64,000 nt of DNA, from NCBI RefSeq assembly GCF_014195445.1, contig NZ_JACIBT010000003.1, positions 1 to 64,000 on the forward strand. The letters are read 5' to 3'. The position numbers were made by a program, and so were the translations under genes. Below the pieces are notes generated by a model, which had not been told where the DNA came from, made no database searches, and saw nothing but the letters and a program-made list of their open reading frames with translations. This document shows, one piece after another, positions 43,856-53,328 of the stretch (within the stretch, counting starts at the first letter, position 1; each line of letters opens with the position of its first letter). Source of the DNA: Garicola koreensis. GTDB lineage: Bacteria > Actinomycetota > Actinomycetes > Actinomycetales > Micrococcaceae.

Positions 43856-45082
43856 ATGACGCGAGAACTGGAACGGCTGCTGCGCAGCGAGGACGCTGGA
43901 GACCTGCTGGCCTCGGCGCTGGCATCCACCCGGATGCAGCTGGACTCATGGCAGCTGGAGCGCATCTACTCCCGGCCGCAGAACCATGGGCGAAGTGCGG
44001 AGACCTCTGCCAGATTCCGAGTCTCGGCGGGGGGCCGGACCCTCACCCTGGTGGCCAGCACCCGCACGCTGGACCACCTCCAGCTGCAGGCCCTGGGTGC
44101 CGTGCGCTGCGATTCCCCGGCTGGCCAGCTGTACGTGTGGGCCCATCCCAACGACCCGGAGCTTCCGGGACTGGCGGTGGCTGAGGACCCGAGGCTGCTG
44201 GCCCAGCGCCTCACCCCCCTGCTGGGAATCTCTGTCCACGTCACTGCCACGGAGATGCTGGTGCTGCGGCCGCTGCGTCGGGCGGTCTACCGTGTGCAGG
44301 TGTCCTCGCAGCTGGGCGAGCGAGTCCTGTTCCTCAAAGTGGTCCGGCCGAAGAAGGTCGCGGAGCTGCTGCAGCGCTACGCCGCCTCTTCGCTGACCCC
44401 CCGAGCCGCCGACGCCGGTGATGGGCTGCTGGTCAGTGAGGCCGCCGACGGATGGCCGCTGACCGAACTGCTCTACCGGCCGAGCTCGCCGAATCCGGGA
44501 ATGCGCATTGACCCGCACGCGGTGCTCGCCGCCTTAGACTCCCTGCAGCCTGAGGCAATGGCTCTGCCGCCGCGGGCGGCACCGTCGACACGTCATCGCA
44601 GCTTTGTGGACTCGCTGGTTGCCGCTGGAGCGGACCGCAGCAGACTCCAGCGACTCGTCGACCGGATCGAGGCCGGGCTGATGCCGAATCCGGGACCGAC
44701 TGTGCCCACCCACGGTGACTTCCATCCGGGAAATCTCTTTCTCACTCCTGATGGCAACCAGGCAACCGCGCTCATCGACGCCGACACCGTCGGTCCGGGT
44801 CATCGCGGCGATGACTTGGCCATGCTGTTGGCGCACCTGCTGGTCCTTCCCAGCTTCGACGCGGCCGGATACGCTGAGGTTCCCATCCTGGTCAATGATC
44901 TCTGGGAGCTGGTGCGCCACGAGCAGGACGCCGCCGACTTACCGGCACGCACCGCAGCGTCTGTGATCTCACTGGCGCCGGGGGCCAGGTCCACTGAACA
45001 GTTGGAGCACTACACAACCATCGCAGAATCACTTATTGGCTGTGATCAATCACACATACTTTCTGGAAAGTTTACCGGCTGA
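43856..45082 (+). CDS. APH/choline-kinase-fold phosphotransferase-like protein 3
   Basis: A 408-residue cytoplasmic protein with the complete kinase motifs: N-lobe LRPLRRAVYRVQV...ERVLFLKVVRPKKVAE, catalytic loop THGDFHPGN (His286, Asp288, Asn293) and metal site LIDADTVGPGHRGDDLAML (Asp308 or Asp310). Unlike kinases 1 and 2 it keeps the canonical Asn. It is divergent from the sensor kinase, with operator site D between them. The open frame extends far upstream antisense to the kinase gene, but ATG 43856, directly behind a -10-like CAGAAT, fits a leaderless start. Substrate unknown. Confidence 0.83.
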   Translation: MTRELERLLRSEDAGDLLASALASTRMQLDSWQLERIYSRPQNHGRSAETSARFRVSAGGRTLTLVASTRTLDHLQLQALGAVRCDSPAGQLYVWAHPNDPELPGLAVAEDPRLLAQRLTPLLGISVHVTATEMLVLRPLRRAVYRVQVSSQLGERVLFLKVVRPKKVAELLQRYAASSLTPRAADAGDGLLVSEAADGWPLTELLYRPSSPNPGMRIDPHAVLAALDSLQPEAMALPPRAAPSTRHRSFVDSLVAAGADRSRLQRLVDRIEAGLMPNPGPTVPTHGDFHPGNLFLTPDGNQATALIDADTVGPGHRGDDLAMLLAHLLVLPSFDAAGYAEVPILVNDLWELVRHEQDAADLPARTAASVISLAPGARSTEQLEHYTTIAESLIGCDQSHILSGKFTG

Positions 45083-45162
45083 GAGGTCTTGTTTGCACTG
45101 CCGTAACATGCCAGCCTTGATAGGTACCACGGTGAATGCGGAAGTGACCGGCCGAAATCCGG

Positions 45163-45168
45163 TATGAT
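45163..45168 (+). promoter_or_regulatory. Possible -10 element of whiB1
   Basis: TATGAT is a good -10 hexamer 118 bp before the whiB1 ATG, but no well-spaced -35 is visible (GTGACC is only 13 bases away). The 204-bp gap 45083-45286 otherwise shows no gene. A regulated promoter that needs an activator would fit, as is known for whiB1 in mycobacteria. Confidence 0.25.
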
Positions 45169-45286
45169 CCGGCCCTCGCACGCTGAGAGTGGACGTGATC
45201 CCGATCCGTCGCCCCGAGTTCATCACACGTAAGAGCCCCACCTGGCCCGCACCCCGCGACGCCAGACCCAAGGAGTAGTGATCGCC

Positions 45287-45535
45287 ATGGATTGGCGCAG
45301 CCGAGCAGCTTGTCTGGACAAGGACCCAGAGCTTTTCTTCCCCGTCGGCAACACCGGACCCGCCCTGCTTCAGATAGAAGAGGCCAAGAGCGTATGCCGT
45401 CGCTGCCCAGTCATGGACACCTGCCTGCAGTGGGCCCTGGACAGCGGCCAGGATGCCGGCGTCTGGGGCGGAATGAGCGAGGATGAGCGCCGGGCGCTGA
45501 AGCGCCGCGCCGCACGCGCACGCCGCGCATCCTGA
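45287..45535 (+). CDS. whiB1: WhiB1-type iron-sulfur transcription factor
   Basis: An 82-residue WhiB-family protein beginning MDWRSRAACLDKDPELFFPVGN. The four [4Fe-4S] ligands are Cys9, Cys37, Cys40 and Cys46 (VCRRCPVMDTC); GVWGG precedes the basic C-terminus DERRALKRRAARARR that binds DNA or the sigma factor. The sequence is closest to WhiB1, an essential NO-responsive regulator in mycobacteria. AGGAG at 45271-45275 fits the ATG at 45287 better than the in-frame GTG at 45278. It converges on the PdtaS-type kinase gene, 7 bp apart. Confidence 0.95.
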   Translation: MDWRSRAACLDKDPELFFPVGNTGPALLQIEEAKSVCRRCPVMDTCLQWALDSGQDAGVWGGMSEDERRALKRRAARARRAS

Positions 45536-45542
45536 ACCCCCA

Positions 45543-47078
45543 CTAACTCAGGATAGGGGCCCGGATCACCACACGTGTTCCGGGCCTCACTGCCTCCGGG
45601 CTGCGCTGCTTCCATTCGATGGACCCAGAAAGTTCTCCGCGCACCAGCGTGCGCACGATCTGCAGGCCGAGTCCGGGCTCCCACCCTTCGGCGGGCACGC
45701 CCACCCCGTCGTCAGTGAGTTCGATGTCGAGCCGCTGCCGGCCGGCGGCGTCATCGTGGCGACGCACGTTCAGCTCAACGTTCAGCTGCTCGTCCGCACC
45801 GCTGGCGCCGGGTCCGTGTTCAACCGCATTGGCCACGATCTCGGTGATCACCAGCGCCAGAGGGGTGACCATATCCGGGGGCAGCTGGCCAAAGCTTCCA
45901 TGCAGCTGAGTGTGCGCGATGCGCTGGGACTGGCCGGACTCAGTGGCAAGGGCCATCTCTGCGGCCAGGCGCAGCTGGCGCCGAATCAGCTCATCGACGT
46001 CGACCATCTCCTCCAGCCCCTCCGAAAGGGAGTCGTGGACCATGGCGATAGTCTCCACCCGGCGTTGGGCCCGCGTGAGCCCTTCGCGTCCCTCTTCGGA
46101 ATCCATACGGCGCGACTGCATGCGCAGCAGCGCGGAGACGGTCTGGAGATTGTTCTTCACCCGGTGGTGAATCTCCTTGATGGTGGCGTCTTTGCTCATC
46201 AGCTGCTTCTCGCGCCGGCGCAGCTCGGTCACATCGCGGCACAGCACCAGAGCGCCGACACGCTGGGCGCCCTGGTAGAGCGGAATCGAGCGCAGCGTCA
46301 CCGCAGCGCCGTGCGCCTCCAGCTCGCTGCGCTGGGCCCGCCGGCCGGTCAGAAGCATCGGCTGGGACTCATCGACCACGACTCCGGTGGCCCGCTGCAG
46401 CTCAGCGCCGATGCCGGCCAGAGAACGGCCCTCCACAGTGTCCTGCACCCCCAGCCGCAGCAGAGCTGAGACCGCGTTCGGACTGGCGAAGGTGATGGTG
46501 CCCTCGGAGTCCAGGCGCAGCAGACCGTCACCGACCCGGGGAGCACCGGAATAGCCGGTGAACTCCTGCGCGGTATCGGGCCAGGCCCCGGACGCCACCA
46601 TCGGCAGCAGATCCCCCGCACAGCGACGGTAGGTCAGCTCCAGCCGCGAGGGGGTGCGCATGGCGCCGACGGAGAAGTGCAGGGTGATCACCCCCACCGT
46701 ACGACCTGCGCGCACCAACGGGATCGCGGTGACCCGCATGGGCGCCGGAGACGGCTGACCCTGATCTGAGGAGTTGGTCTCCACCTGGGAGGCCCAGGCG
46801 CGTTCCACCATAGTGCGCAGATCTGCCCTGATGCGGTCCCCGACCACATCACGGTGGATGAGCGTCTGCGTCGTGGACGGTCGGGCCTGGGCGATGGAAA
46901 CGTAGGAGCGCCCCTCCGAGGAGACCATCCCCTCTGGGGTGTGGGGGAACCACAGCACCAGGTCCGAGAACGCGAGGTCGGAGAGCAGCTGCCAGTCGGT
47001 GACCAGAGCATGCAGCCATTCCACGTCGGCTGGGACCAGGTGTGGGTTGCTCTTCAGCCGCTCGTTGAAGAACGCCAT
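45543..47078 (-). CDS. PdtaS-type cytosolic sensor histidine kinase
   Basis: A 511-residue soluble kinase without TM segments. An N-terminal GAF-like domain (about 1-150) and a PAS domain (about 175-290) precede a HisKA_2 domain with IKEIHHRVKNNLQTVSALLRMQSRR (phospho-His near 303) and an HATPase (TEIVANAVEHG, GLGLQIVRTLV). This is the layout of PdtaS, which phosphorylates the RNA-binding antiterminator PdtaR. The pdtaR gene is not in the window. Synteny with whiB1 is the same as in other actinobacteria. It lies 12 bp after the GDH gene on the same strand. Confidence 0.9.
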   Translation of the reverse strand: MAFFNERLKSNPHLVPADVEWLHALVTDWQLLSDLAFSDLVLWFPHTPEGMVSSEGRSYVSIAQARPSTTQTLIHRDVVGDRIRADLRTMVERAWASQVETNSSDQGQPSPAPMRVTAIPLVRAGRTVGVITLHFSVGAMRTPSRLELTYRRCAGDLLPMVASGAWPDTAQEFTGYSGAPRVGDGLLRLDSEGTITFASPNAVSALLRLGVQDTVEGRSLAGIGAELQRATGVVVDESQPMLLTGRRAQRSELEAHGAAVTLRSIPLYQGAQRVGALVLCRDVTELRRREKQLMSKDATIKEIHHRVKNNLQTVSALLRMQSRRMDSEEGREGLTRAQRRVETIAMVHDSLSEGLEEMVDVDELIRRQLRLAAEMALATESGQSQRIAHTQLHGSFGQLPPDMVTPLALVITEIVANAVEHGPGASGADEQLNVELNVRRHDDAAGRQRLDIELTDDGVGVPAEGWEPGLGLQIVRTLVRGELSGSIEWKQRSPEAVRPGTRVVIRAPILS

Positions 47079-47090
47079 GGTCAGCCCGGG

Positions 47091-50000
47091 TCAGCCTCCG
47101 ATGAGGCCGCGCAGGTGACGCAGCAGCACTGTGATGGAGGCGATGCTGTGGTCTCCTCGGCCGCGCACCTCGGCGATGAGGCGCTCCGAGCGTTCCACCG
47201 AATCGGCATAGTCCTGCTTCCAGCGCTGCAGCCGATCCTGCGCATCTGCCGCCTCCGTGTTGGTCAGCACCGATTCGGTGATCTGCCGCAGCGCGAAGTA
47301 CAGGTCATCACGCTGGGCTCCCCGGGCCAGAGCCTGCCACTTGTCCTGCCGCGGAAGGCTGCTGATCGAGTTCAGCAGCGCATCGGCGTCGAACTCGGCG
47401 TAGACGGCGTAGTAGACCTCTGCGACCTGTCGGGAGTCCAGGCCCAGCTGCTCTGCCGAAGCGGCAATGTCCAGCAGTGAGTAACTTTCGAAGAGCTGGG
47501 AGTACCAGTCCGCCAGCTGATGGCCCATCCCCTCGGCGGTGGCCTTCTCATACTTGGAGGAGACACGCTCAACGTCTGCGCCGCGCATCAGCTCCCCGAC
47601 CCGGCCGTGCAGTGGGCTGATGTGTTCGGCATAGCTGTCGATGTCCTCAGCCAGCGACTGGGATGCCGTGTGGTTGTTGATGATCCAGCGCACAGCGCGG
47701 TCCAACAGCCGACGCATGTCCACATAGATCGGGGCACGGGCCGAGGTGGGGAACTCCACCGGCAGCTGCCGCATCTGGGCGTCGAACTCGTCGAGCCGGA
47801 ACAGTTCGCGGGCCATGATGAAAGCACGCACCACCTCAGCCTCGGAGGCGAAGGTCTCCTCCATGGTCCGGAAGACGAAGGTGGCCCCGCCCATGTTGAC
47901 CGCGGCGTTGGCGATCTGATTGACGATGAGCCGGTGCTGCAGCGGATGCCGCCTCAGCTCACCGGCGAACTCTGAGGTCATCCGCTCTGGGAAGTAGTTC
48001 CGCAGCACCTGGGTGAACCAGGGGTCGGCAGAGAGATCGGACTCCACCAGTGCGCCCTTGAGCTGAATCTTGGCATAGGCGGCCAGCACCGAGAGCTCCG
48101 GAGACGTCAGCGGCGGGAGGTCGTCGGAGAGACGGACCCGCAGCTCCTCGTTCGTCGGCAGCACTTCCAGGTCGCGGTCAAGCCCGGCGGTCTCCTCCAA
48201 CCAGTTCAGCAGGCGGCCGAAGCTCGGCGACCAGTCAGCCAACCGCTGCCGGTCGGTGAACAGCAGCACGTTCTGATCCTCATTGGTCTGCAGCACCAGC
48301 TCGGCGACCTCCTCGGTCATCTCGGCCAGCAGATCCGGGCGGTCATCAGGATCCAGGTGGCCGGAGTCGATGAGCCGACCCAACAGGATCTTGATATTGA
48401 CTTCGTAGTCTGAGCTTTCCACCCCGGCGGAGTTGTCGATGGCGTCAGTGTTGAGCAGCACCCCGCCCTGGGCCGCTTCGATGCGGCCGGACTGGGTGAG
48501 GCCGAGGTTGCCGCCCTCGACGACGATCTTGCAGCCCAGATCAGCCCCATTGACCCGGATGTTGTTATTGGCCCGGTCCCCCACCTCGTCGTGGGTCTCA
48601 TGCTCGGATTTGACGTAGGTGCCGATGCCCCCGTTGTAGAGCAGATCCACCGGTGCCTTCAGCATCGCAGAGATCAGCTCCGGAGGGGTGAGGGTCTTCG
48701 CCTCGATGCCGAAACGTTCCCGCATCTGCGGTGTGACCTCGATGCTGCGGGCGCTGCGGGAGAAGACCCCGCCGCCCTCCGAGATCAGGTCGGCGTCGTA
48801 GGCGTCCCAGCCGCCCCGCTCGTTGAAGAGCCGCTGGCGCTCCTCGAAGGAACGGGCCGCGTCCGGGTCGGGGTCCACGAAGATGTGCAGATGGTTGAAG
48901 GCACCGACCAGCTGGGTGTGCTCCGAGCGCAGCATCCCGTTGCCGAAGACGTCGCCGCCCATGTCTCCGATGGCCACCACGGTGAACTCCTGGCTCTGCA
49001 CGTCGTGGCCGAAGCTGGCAAAGTGTGACTTCACCGATTCCCAGGCGCCGCGGGCGGTGATGCCCATGGCCTTGTGGTCGTAGCCCACTGAGCCGCCGGA
49101 GGCGAAGGCGTCGCCGAGCCAGTGCCCGTACTCGAGGCTGATCTCGTTGGCGGTGTCGGAGAAGGTCGCCGTACCTTTGTCTGCGGCGACCACCAGGTAG
49201 GAGTCATCGCCGTCATGGCAGCGCACGTTGTTCGGGGCAGCGATGGTGACGCTGCCGTCGTCCTCCTCGATCTGCTTATCGGTGAGGTCCAGCAGGCCGC
49301 GGATGAAGATCTTGTACGCCTCACGGCCGCCCTCGAACCATGCGGTGCGGTCCTGCCGCGGATCGGGAAGCTGCTTGGCGTAGAAACCGCCCTTGGCCCC
49401 CGAGGGCACAATGACCGAGTTCTTCACCATTTGGGCCTTGACCAAGCCCAGCACCTCAGTGCGGAAGTCCTCCTGACGGTCCGACCAGCGCAGTCCGCCG
49501 CGGGCAATGGTGTCGAAGCGCAGGTGGGTGCCCTCAACCTGCGGTGAATAGACCCAGATCTCATGGGCCGGACGCGGCAGCGGGGCGGCGTCGATATCTG
49601 CGGGCCGCAGCTTGAGCGCAACCCGGTCGTGGCCCTGATAAAGGTTGGTTCGGTCCGTGGCGTCGATGAGGTTCAGGAAGGCGCTCAGCACCCGGTCGGC
49701 ATCGAGTGTGGCCACACCCTCCAGTGCCTCCATCACCGCAGCACGAGCAGAGTCGACGCCGTTCTCGCGGCCTGCCGCCTCCGGGTCGAACTTGGCGATG
49801 AAGTACTCGACCAGCGCCTCAGCCACCTCCGGGTGGGCCAGCAGCGCTTCGGCGAGGAAGTCGTAGGAGTGCGGGCTGCCCAGTTGACGCATGTACTTGG
49901 CATAGGCCCGCAGCACTGTCACCTTGCGGATGCTCATTGCCAGCCGCAGCACCAGCCGGGAGAACACGTCCGACTCCACACGGCCGGTGAGCACGTGGTG

Positions 50001-51905
50001 GTAGGCCTCCTGGAACAGCTCCTTGGTGGCCGAGGCGTCGACTGACTCCGGGTACCGCATCCCCAGGTCGTAGAGGTAGAAGACCTCGCCGTCGTCTGTG
50101 GTGAGGGTGTAGGCACGCTCATCGAGGACGGAGAGCCCGAAGTCCACCAGGTTCGGCAGCGTATCGGTCAGCGTCTTGGGCTCGGTGAGGTAGAGCTTCA
50201 GCCGCATATCGGCGGGGTCATCGTCCTGCGGAGTGTAGAAACTCAGCCGCGGACCGTCCTGCGGCCGGGCCTCCAGGGTCTCGAAGGTGGCCGCGTCCTG
50301 CAGCGCATCGGAGACTTCGTAGAGGACCCGGTAGTCGCCGGGGAACGCTTCCCGCCATCTGCGCGAGATGCGCTCAGCGTGCTCGTCCTCGTAGCGGGCG
50401 GCGGCCTCCTGAGCGATGCCCTCCGGCCAGGAGCGCACGACGTCGGCCAGCCGGGCCTGCAGCTCCTCGGTGGTCAGGGCCAGCTCATCGGCACCGGGGC
50501 GCAGCCGCATCCGGAAGAACACCCGGGCCAGCACAGACTCGGAGAGCCGAACTGTGAAGTCGATCGACTCGGCGTCGATGTGCTCCAGCATCTCGTTCTC
50601 CACACGACGACGCACCGCGGTGTTGTAGCGGTCGCGCGGCAGGTAGAGCAGTGCGGTCATGAACCGGCCGAAATGGTCCTGGCGCAGGAAGAGCTTGATC
50701 CGACGGCGCTCCTGCAGCTGAAGGATCTGCCAGGCGACGTCTTCGACCTCGTCGATCTCCATCTGCATCAGTTCGTTGCGCGGATACGTCTCCAGGATCT
50801 GCAGCAGGTCGCTGCCGGAGTGTGAGTCGGCGCTGAACCCGGAGCGGGCGAGCAGCTGCTTCGCCCGTGAGCGCAGCAGCGGAATGGTGGAGATGGACTG
50901 CGTGTAGGCGCGCTGGCTGAACAGCCCGAGGAAGCGGCGCTCACCGGTGACCTCACCGTCGGCGTCGAACATCTTCACGGCCACATAGTCCATGTAGGTG
51001 CGGCGGCGCACGGTGGATCGTGAGTTGGCCTTGGTGATCACCAGCGCGCGGCGCTGGCGCGCCCTGGCACGACCGGCCGCAGACAGCGCCGAGGCGCTCT
51101 TGGGGCGGGTGGCACCCTCCACATCAGAGAGGATCCCCAAGCCGGTGCCGGGCACCGGCTCCAGCCGGGCCGTGCCGTCGCTGTCGGTCAGGGAGTACTC
51201 TCGGGACCCCAGGAAGAGGAAGTTTCCATCGCCCATCCATTCGACCAGTTCGGCGGACTCGCCCTGGTCGACCAGATCGTCCAGTCGGCGAATATCAGCG
51301 GCTGAGCGGTGGGCCTCAGCGATCATGCGGTCCTGATCACGATGGCTGAGCGCCACATCGCTGAGGATCTTCCGCAGTCCCGATTTGAGCTCCTGGACCT
51401 GCTGATCGGTGAGGACGTGGTCAAGTTCGACCGAGATCCAGGACTCCAGCTGGCTGTGGTCGTCCTCATCCTCCAGCAGGGCCGAGAGCGCCGGATGCGA
51501 CTGGGTGTCGCCGGAGGACAGCGACCGGGCTTGGCTGGGCAGCGACTTGACGCTCTTGAGGCTGTGGTCGGCGCTGGAGCGAGCCGTGAGGAAGATGGGA
51601 TGGACCACCAGAGAGATCGGGTGGCCGGCACGAGAGATCTCGGCGGTGACCGAGTCCACCAGATACGGCTTATCGTCAGTGACGACGTAGACGATGCTGC
51701 GGCGGCCCACTGTGACGACCTCGACCACCGGTTCGGAGTCGCTGCGTGCGGCGGCGACCTCCAGGTGCACCTTCAGCCGTTCTCGCTGCTTCTCCGGATC
51801 CACCTGTGCGAGGTCCTCCGGCGCGATATACGCGTAGTACGCGCTGTGAAGGTCATCGACCTCCTGATCATCGCGGGTCCAAAGTCTGGTGGGCAGCTCA
51901 GCCAT
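47091..51905 (-). CDS. gdhB: NAD-specific glutamate dehydrogenase, large type
   Basis: A 1604-residue enzyme of the 180-kDa NAD-GDH class that converts glutamate to 2-oxoglutarate and ammonium. The start at 51905 (MAELPTRLW) is chosen by family length; 98 further codons are open upstream but overlap the next gene. The N-terminal half contains ACT-like regulatory regions. The catalytic core has TIARGGLRWSDRQEDFRTEVLGLVKAQMVKNSVIVPSGAKGGF (about 890-935) and the NAD domain AIGDMGGDVFGNGMLRSEH. The C-terminal helical region is of full length. The gene precedes the PdtaS-type kinase gene by 12 bp, so they may be one transcript. Confidence 0.95.
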   Translation of the reverse strand: MAELPTRLWTRDDQEVDDLHSAYYAYIAPEDLAQVDPEKQRERLKVHLEVAAARSDSEPVVEVVTVGRRSIVYVVTDDKPYLVDSVTAEISRAGHPISLVVHPIFLTARSSADHSLKSVKSLPSQARSLSSGDTQSHPALSALLEDEDDHSQLESWISVELDHVLTDQQVQELKSGLRKILSDVALSHRDQDRMIAEAHRSAADIRRLDDLVDQGESAELVEWMGDGNFLFLGSREYSLTDSDGTARLEPVPGTGLGILSDVEGATRPKSASALSAAGRARARQRRALVITKANSRSTVRRRTYMDYVAVKMFDADGEVTGERRFLGLFSQRAYTQSISTIPLLRSRAKQLLARSGFSADSHSGSDLLQILETYPRNELMQMEIDEVEDVAWQILQLQERRRIKLFLRQDHFGRFMTALLYLPRDRYNTAVRRRVENEMLEHIDAESIDFTVRLSESVLARVFFRMRLRPGADELALTTEELQARLADVVRSWPEGIAQEAAARYEDEHAERISRRWREAFPGDYRVLYEVSDALQDAATFETLEARPQDGPRLSFYTPQDDDPADMRLKLYLTEPKTLTDTLPNLVDFGLSVLDERAYTLTTDDGEVFYLYDLGMRYPESVDASATKELFQEAYHHVLTGRVESDVFSRLVLRLAMSIRKVTVLRAYAKYMRQLGSPHSYDFLAEALLAHPEVAEALVEYFIAKFDPEAAGRENGVDSARAAVMEALEGVATLDADRVLSAFLNLIDATDRTNLYQGHDRVALKLRPADIDAAPLPRPAHEIWVYSPQVEGTHLRFDTIARGGLRWSDRQEDFRTEVLGLVKAQMVKNSVIVPSGAKGGFYAKQLPDPRQDRTAWFEGGREAYKIFIRGLLDLTDKQIEEDDGSVTIAAPNNVRCHDGDDSYLVVAADKGTATFSDTANEISLEYGHWLGDAFASGGSVGYDHKAMGITARGAWESVKSHFASFGHDVQSQEFTVVAIGDMGGDVFGNGMLRSEHTQLVGAFNHLHIFVDPDPDAARSFEERQRLFNERGGWDAYDADLISEGGGVFSRSARSIEVTPQMRERFGIEAKTLTPPELISAMLKAPVDLLYNGGIGTYVKSEHETHDEVGDRANNNIRVNGADLGCKIVVEGGNLGLTQSGRIEAAQGGVLLNTDAIDNSAGVESSDYEVNIKILLGRLIDSGHLDPDDRPDLLAEMTEEVAELVLQTNEDQNVLLFTDRQRLADWSPSFGRLLNWLEETAGLDRDLEVLPTNEELRVRLSDDLPPLTSPELSVLAAYAKIQLKGALVESDLSADPWFTQVLRNYFPERMTSEFAGELRRHPLQHRLIVNQIANAAVNMGGATFVFRTMEETFASEAEVVRAFIMARELFRLDEFDAQMRQLPVEFPTSARAPIYVDMRRLLDRAVRWIINNHTASQSLAEDIDSYAEHISPLHGRVGELMRGADVERVSSKYEKATAEGMGHQLADWYSQLFESYSLLDIAASAEQLGLDSRQVAEVYYAVYAEFDADALLNSISSLPRQDKWQALARGAQRDDLYFALRQITESVLTNTEAADAQDRLQRWKQDYADSVERSERLIAEVRGRGDHSIASITVLLRHLRGLIGG

Positions 51906-51948
51906 TGCCTGACATCTTCCTAACCTCGATCGTGAACTACCACACAGC

Positions 51949-53328
51949 CTATCCTCTGGACGCGGGGGTTTCGACCTTCCCGCGGCGGCGCCGACGACGC
52001 AGGCCGCTGCCCGGCAGCAGTCGGCGACGCGGGGAGAGCTCGACGCCGACCAGCGAGGCGATATGACGCCGCAGCCCGGAGTTTTTGCCCGACTCGGCCA
52101 GCACCTCTCCGGAACGAAGCGCCAGGTCGCAGGCTTCCTGATCCCAGGGGAGGAAGCTGCCGATGCTGCCGCCGGGGCCCAACTGCGCCCACGCGTCACT
52201 GAGCTGCCGCCGTGGGGAGCGTCCGATGACCTCTTTGCGCAGCTGATTGACGATGACCTGCGGCTCGGGGGCCTGCGGCAGGTTCTCCGTCATCTCTTGA
52301 ACGGCCTTGATCAGGCGCGCAAACCCCACCGGATCGGCTCCGCCGACGGCGAAGACCGTATCGGCGTGGATCAGCGCCGTTCGCGTCGCGGCGTTTCGCT
52401 GCGCAGCGGTTCCGGCGGAGTCCAGGGACAACTCCTCATCGTGCTCGATCCAGGGTGCCGTGTCGATGATGATGTGGTCATAGTCGGCCCTGGCCTGGGC
52501 CAGCACCAGTTCCAGGGCGTGGGCCCGCACTTCGGTCCAGCGGTCAGCCCGCGGAAGCCCGGTGAGCACTGTGAGTCGCCGATTTCCCAGCATCACAGTG
52601 GTGGCCGCCGCTGCAAGTCCCACCGGATCCAGCCGCCTGAGGTCGGCTGCGCGACAAGCCTGTGCGAGTCCGGCCGACTCCTGCAGCAGACCCAGGTGCA
52701 CAGCGATGGATGAAGCGTAGGTGTCAGCGTCGATAAGCAGCGTACGCGCTCCGGAGATCGCCAATTCAGCGGCAATATTGACAGCCACAGTGGTGCGCCC
52801 GGGAGATCCGGCGGCACCCCAGACCGTGGTGATACCAGCCACCTGCCCCACTGCCTGCCCCGGCTGCACAGGCTCTGACGCCTCATGGCCGAGGTCGTCG
52901 ACCATCCCGTTGGTCTCCATCAGGCGGGTGAACTCATCTGCCGACAGCCCATCCGCCGGCGGCTCCTCGGCGGATCCGCCGGCCACGCCCTGCGGATCAG
53001 CCAATGCTTCGGCCAGCTGCTCCGGGTCGGCGTCGTCGCTGAAGCAGACGGAGCCGAGTCCGGTGAGCCGCTGGCGCTCAGCGGCCACTTCGGAAACGAC
53101 GACCACGTTCAGTCCCTGGTCGCCCAAGCCCGCCAGCACGGCGGCAGTCAGCTGTTCGGTGCCACCGATGATCAGGGCCGCATCGGCCCGGGTGGTCTGC
53201 GCTGCGGCGATCAGCTCAGTCAGGTCGGCGCAGCGCCGGTCCACCGTCACGGGAGTGTGCAGCCGTTCCAACGCGGTGACGTGGTCGGTCTGCAGCCGCC
53301 CGGTGCTCAGCACTGAGCAGCGCCTCAT
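51949..53328 (-). CDS. MinD/ParA-like P-loop ATPase (CpaE type)
   Basis: A 459-residue protein. Residues about 1-110 look like a degenerate receiver-type domain, and from about 165 the P-loop ATPase begins: VWGAAGSPGRTTVAVNIAAELA is a deviant Walker A with Arg in place of the usual Lys before TT, followed by TLLIDADTYASSIAVHLGL and HIIIDTAP. A basic tail (RRRLLPGSGLRRRRRRGK) ends the protein. In other bacteria CpaE/TadZ partners localise pili, but no pilus genes are in the window. Its ATG overlaps the SAF gene stop by four bases. Confidence 0.82.
   Translation of the reverse strand: MRRCSVLSTGRLQTDHVTALERLHTPVTVDRRCADLTELIAAAQTTRADAALIIGGTEQLTAAVLAGLGDQGLNVVVVSEVAAERQRLTGLGSVCFSDDADPEQLAEALADPQGVAGGSAEEPPADGLSADEFTRLMETNGMVDDLGHEASEPVQPGQAVGQVAGITTVWGAAGSPGRTTVAVNIAAELAISGARTLLIDADTYASSIAVHLGLLQESAGLAQACRAADLRRLDPVGLAAAATTVMLGNRRLTVLTGLPRADRWTEVRAHALELVLAQARADYDHIIIDTAPWIEHDEELSLDSAGTAAQRNAATRTALIHADTVFAVGGADPVGFARLIKAVQEMTENLPQAPEPQVIVNQLRKEVIGRSPRRQLSDAWAQLGPGGSIGSFLPWDQEACDLALRSGEVLAESGKNSGLRRHIASLVGVELSPRRRLLPGSGLRRRRRRGKVETPASRG

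Noticed and set aside
37738-45082. Aminoglycoside resistance genes
   Set aside because: The three proteins share only the kinase fold with APH enzymes; operon context and altered loops argue for biosynthetic kinases.
51906-52199. N-terminal 98 codons of the open frame containing NAD-GDH
   Set aside because: Overlaps the MinD-like ATPase gene, has low-complexity Arg/Ser/Ala sequence, and the enzyme reaches its normal length from 51905.
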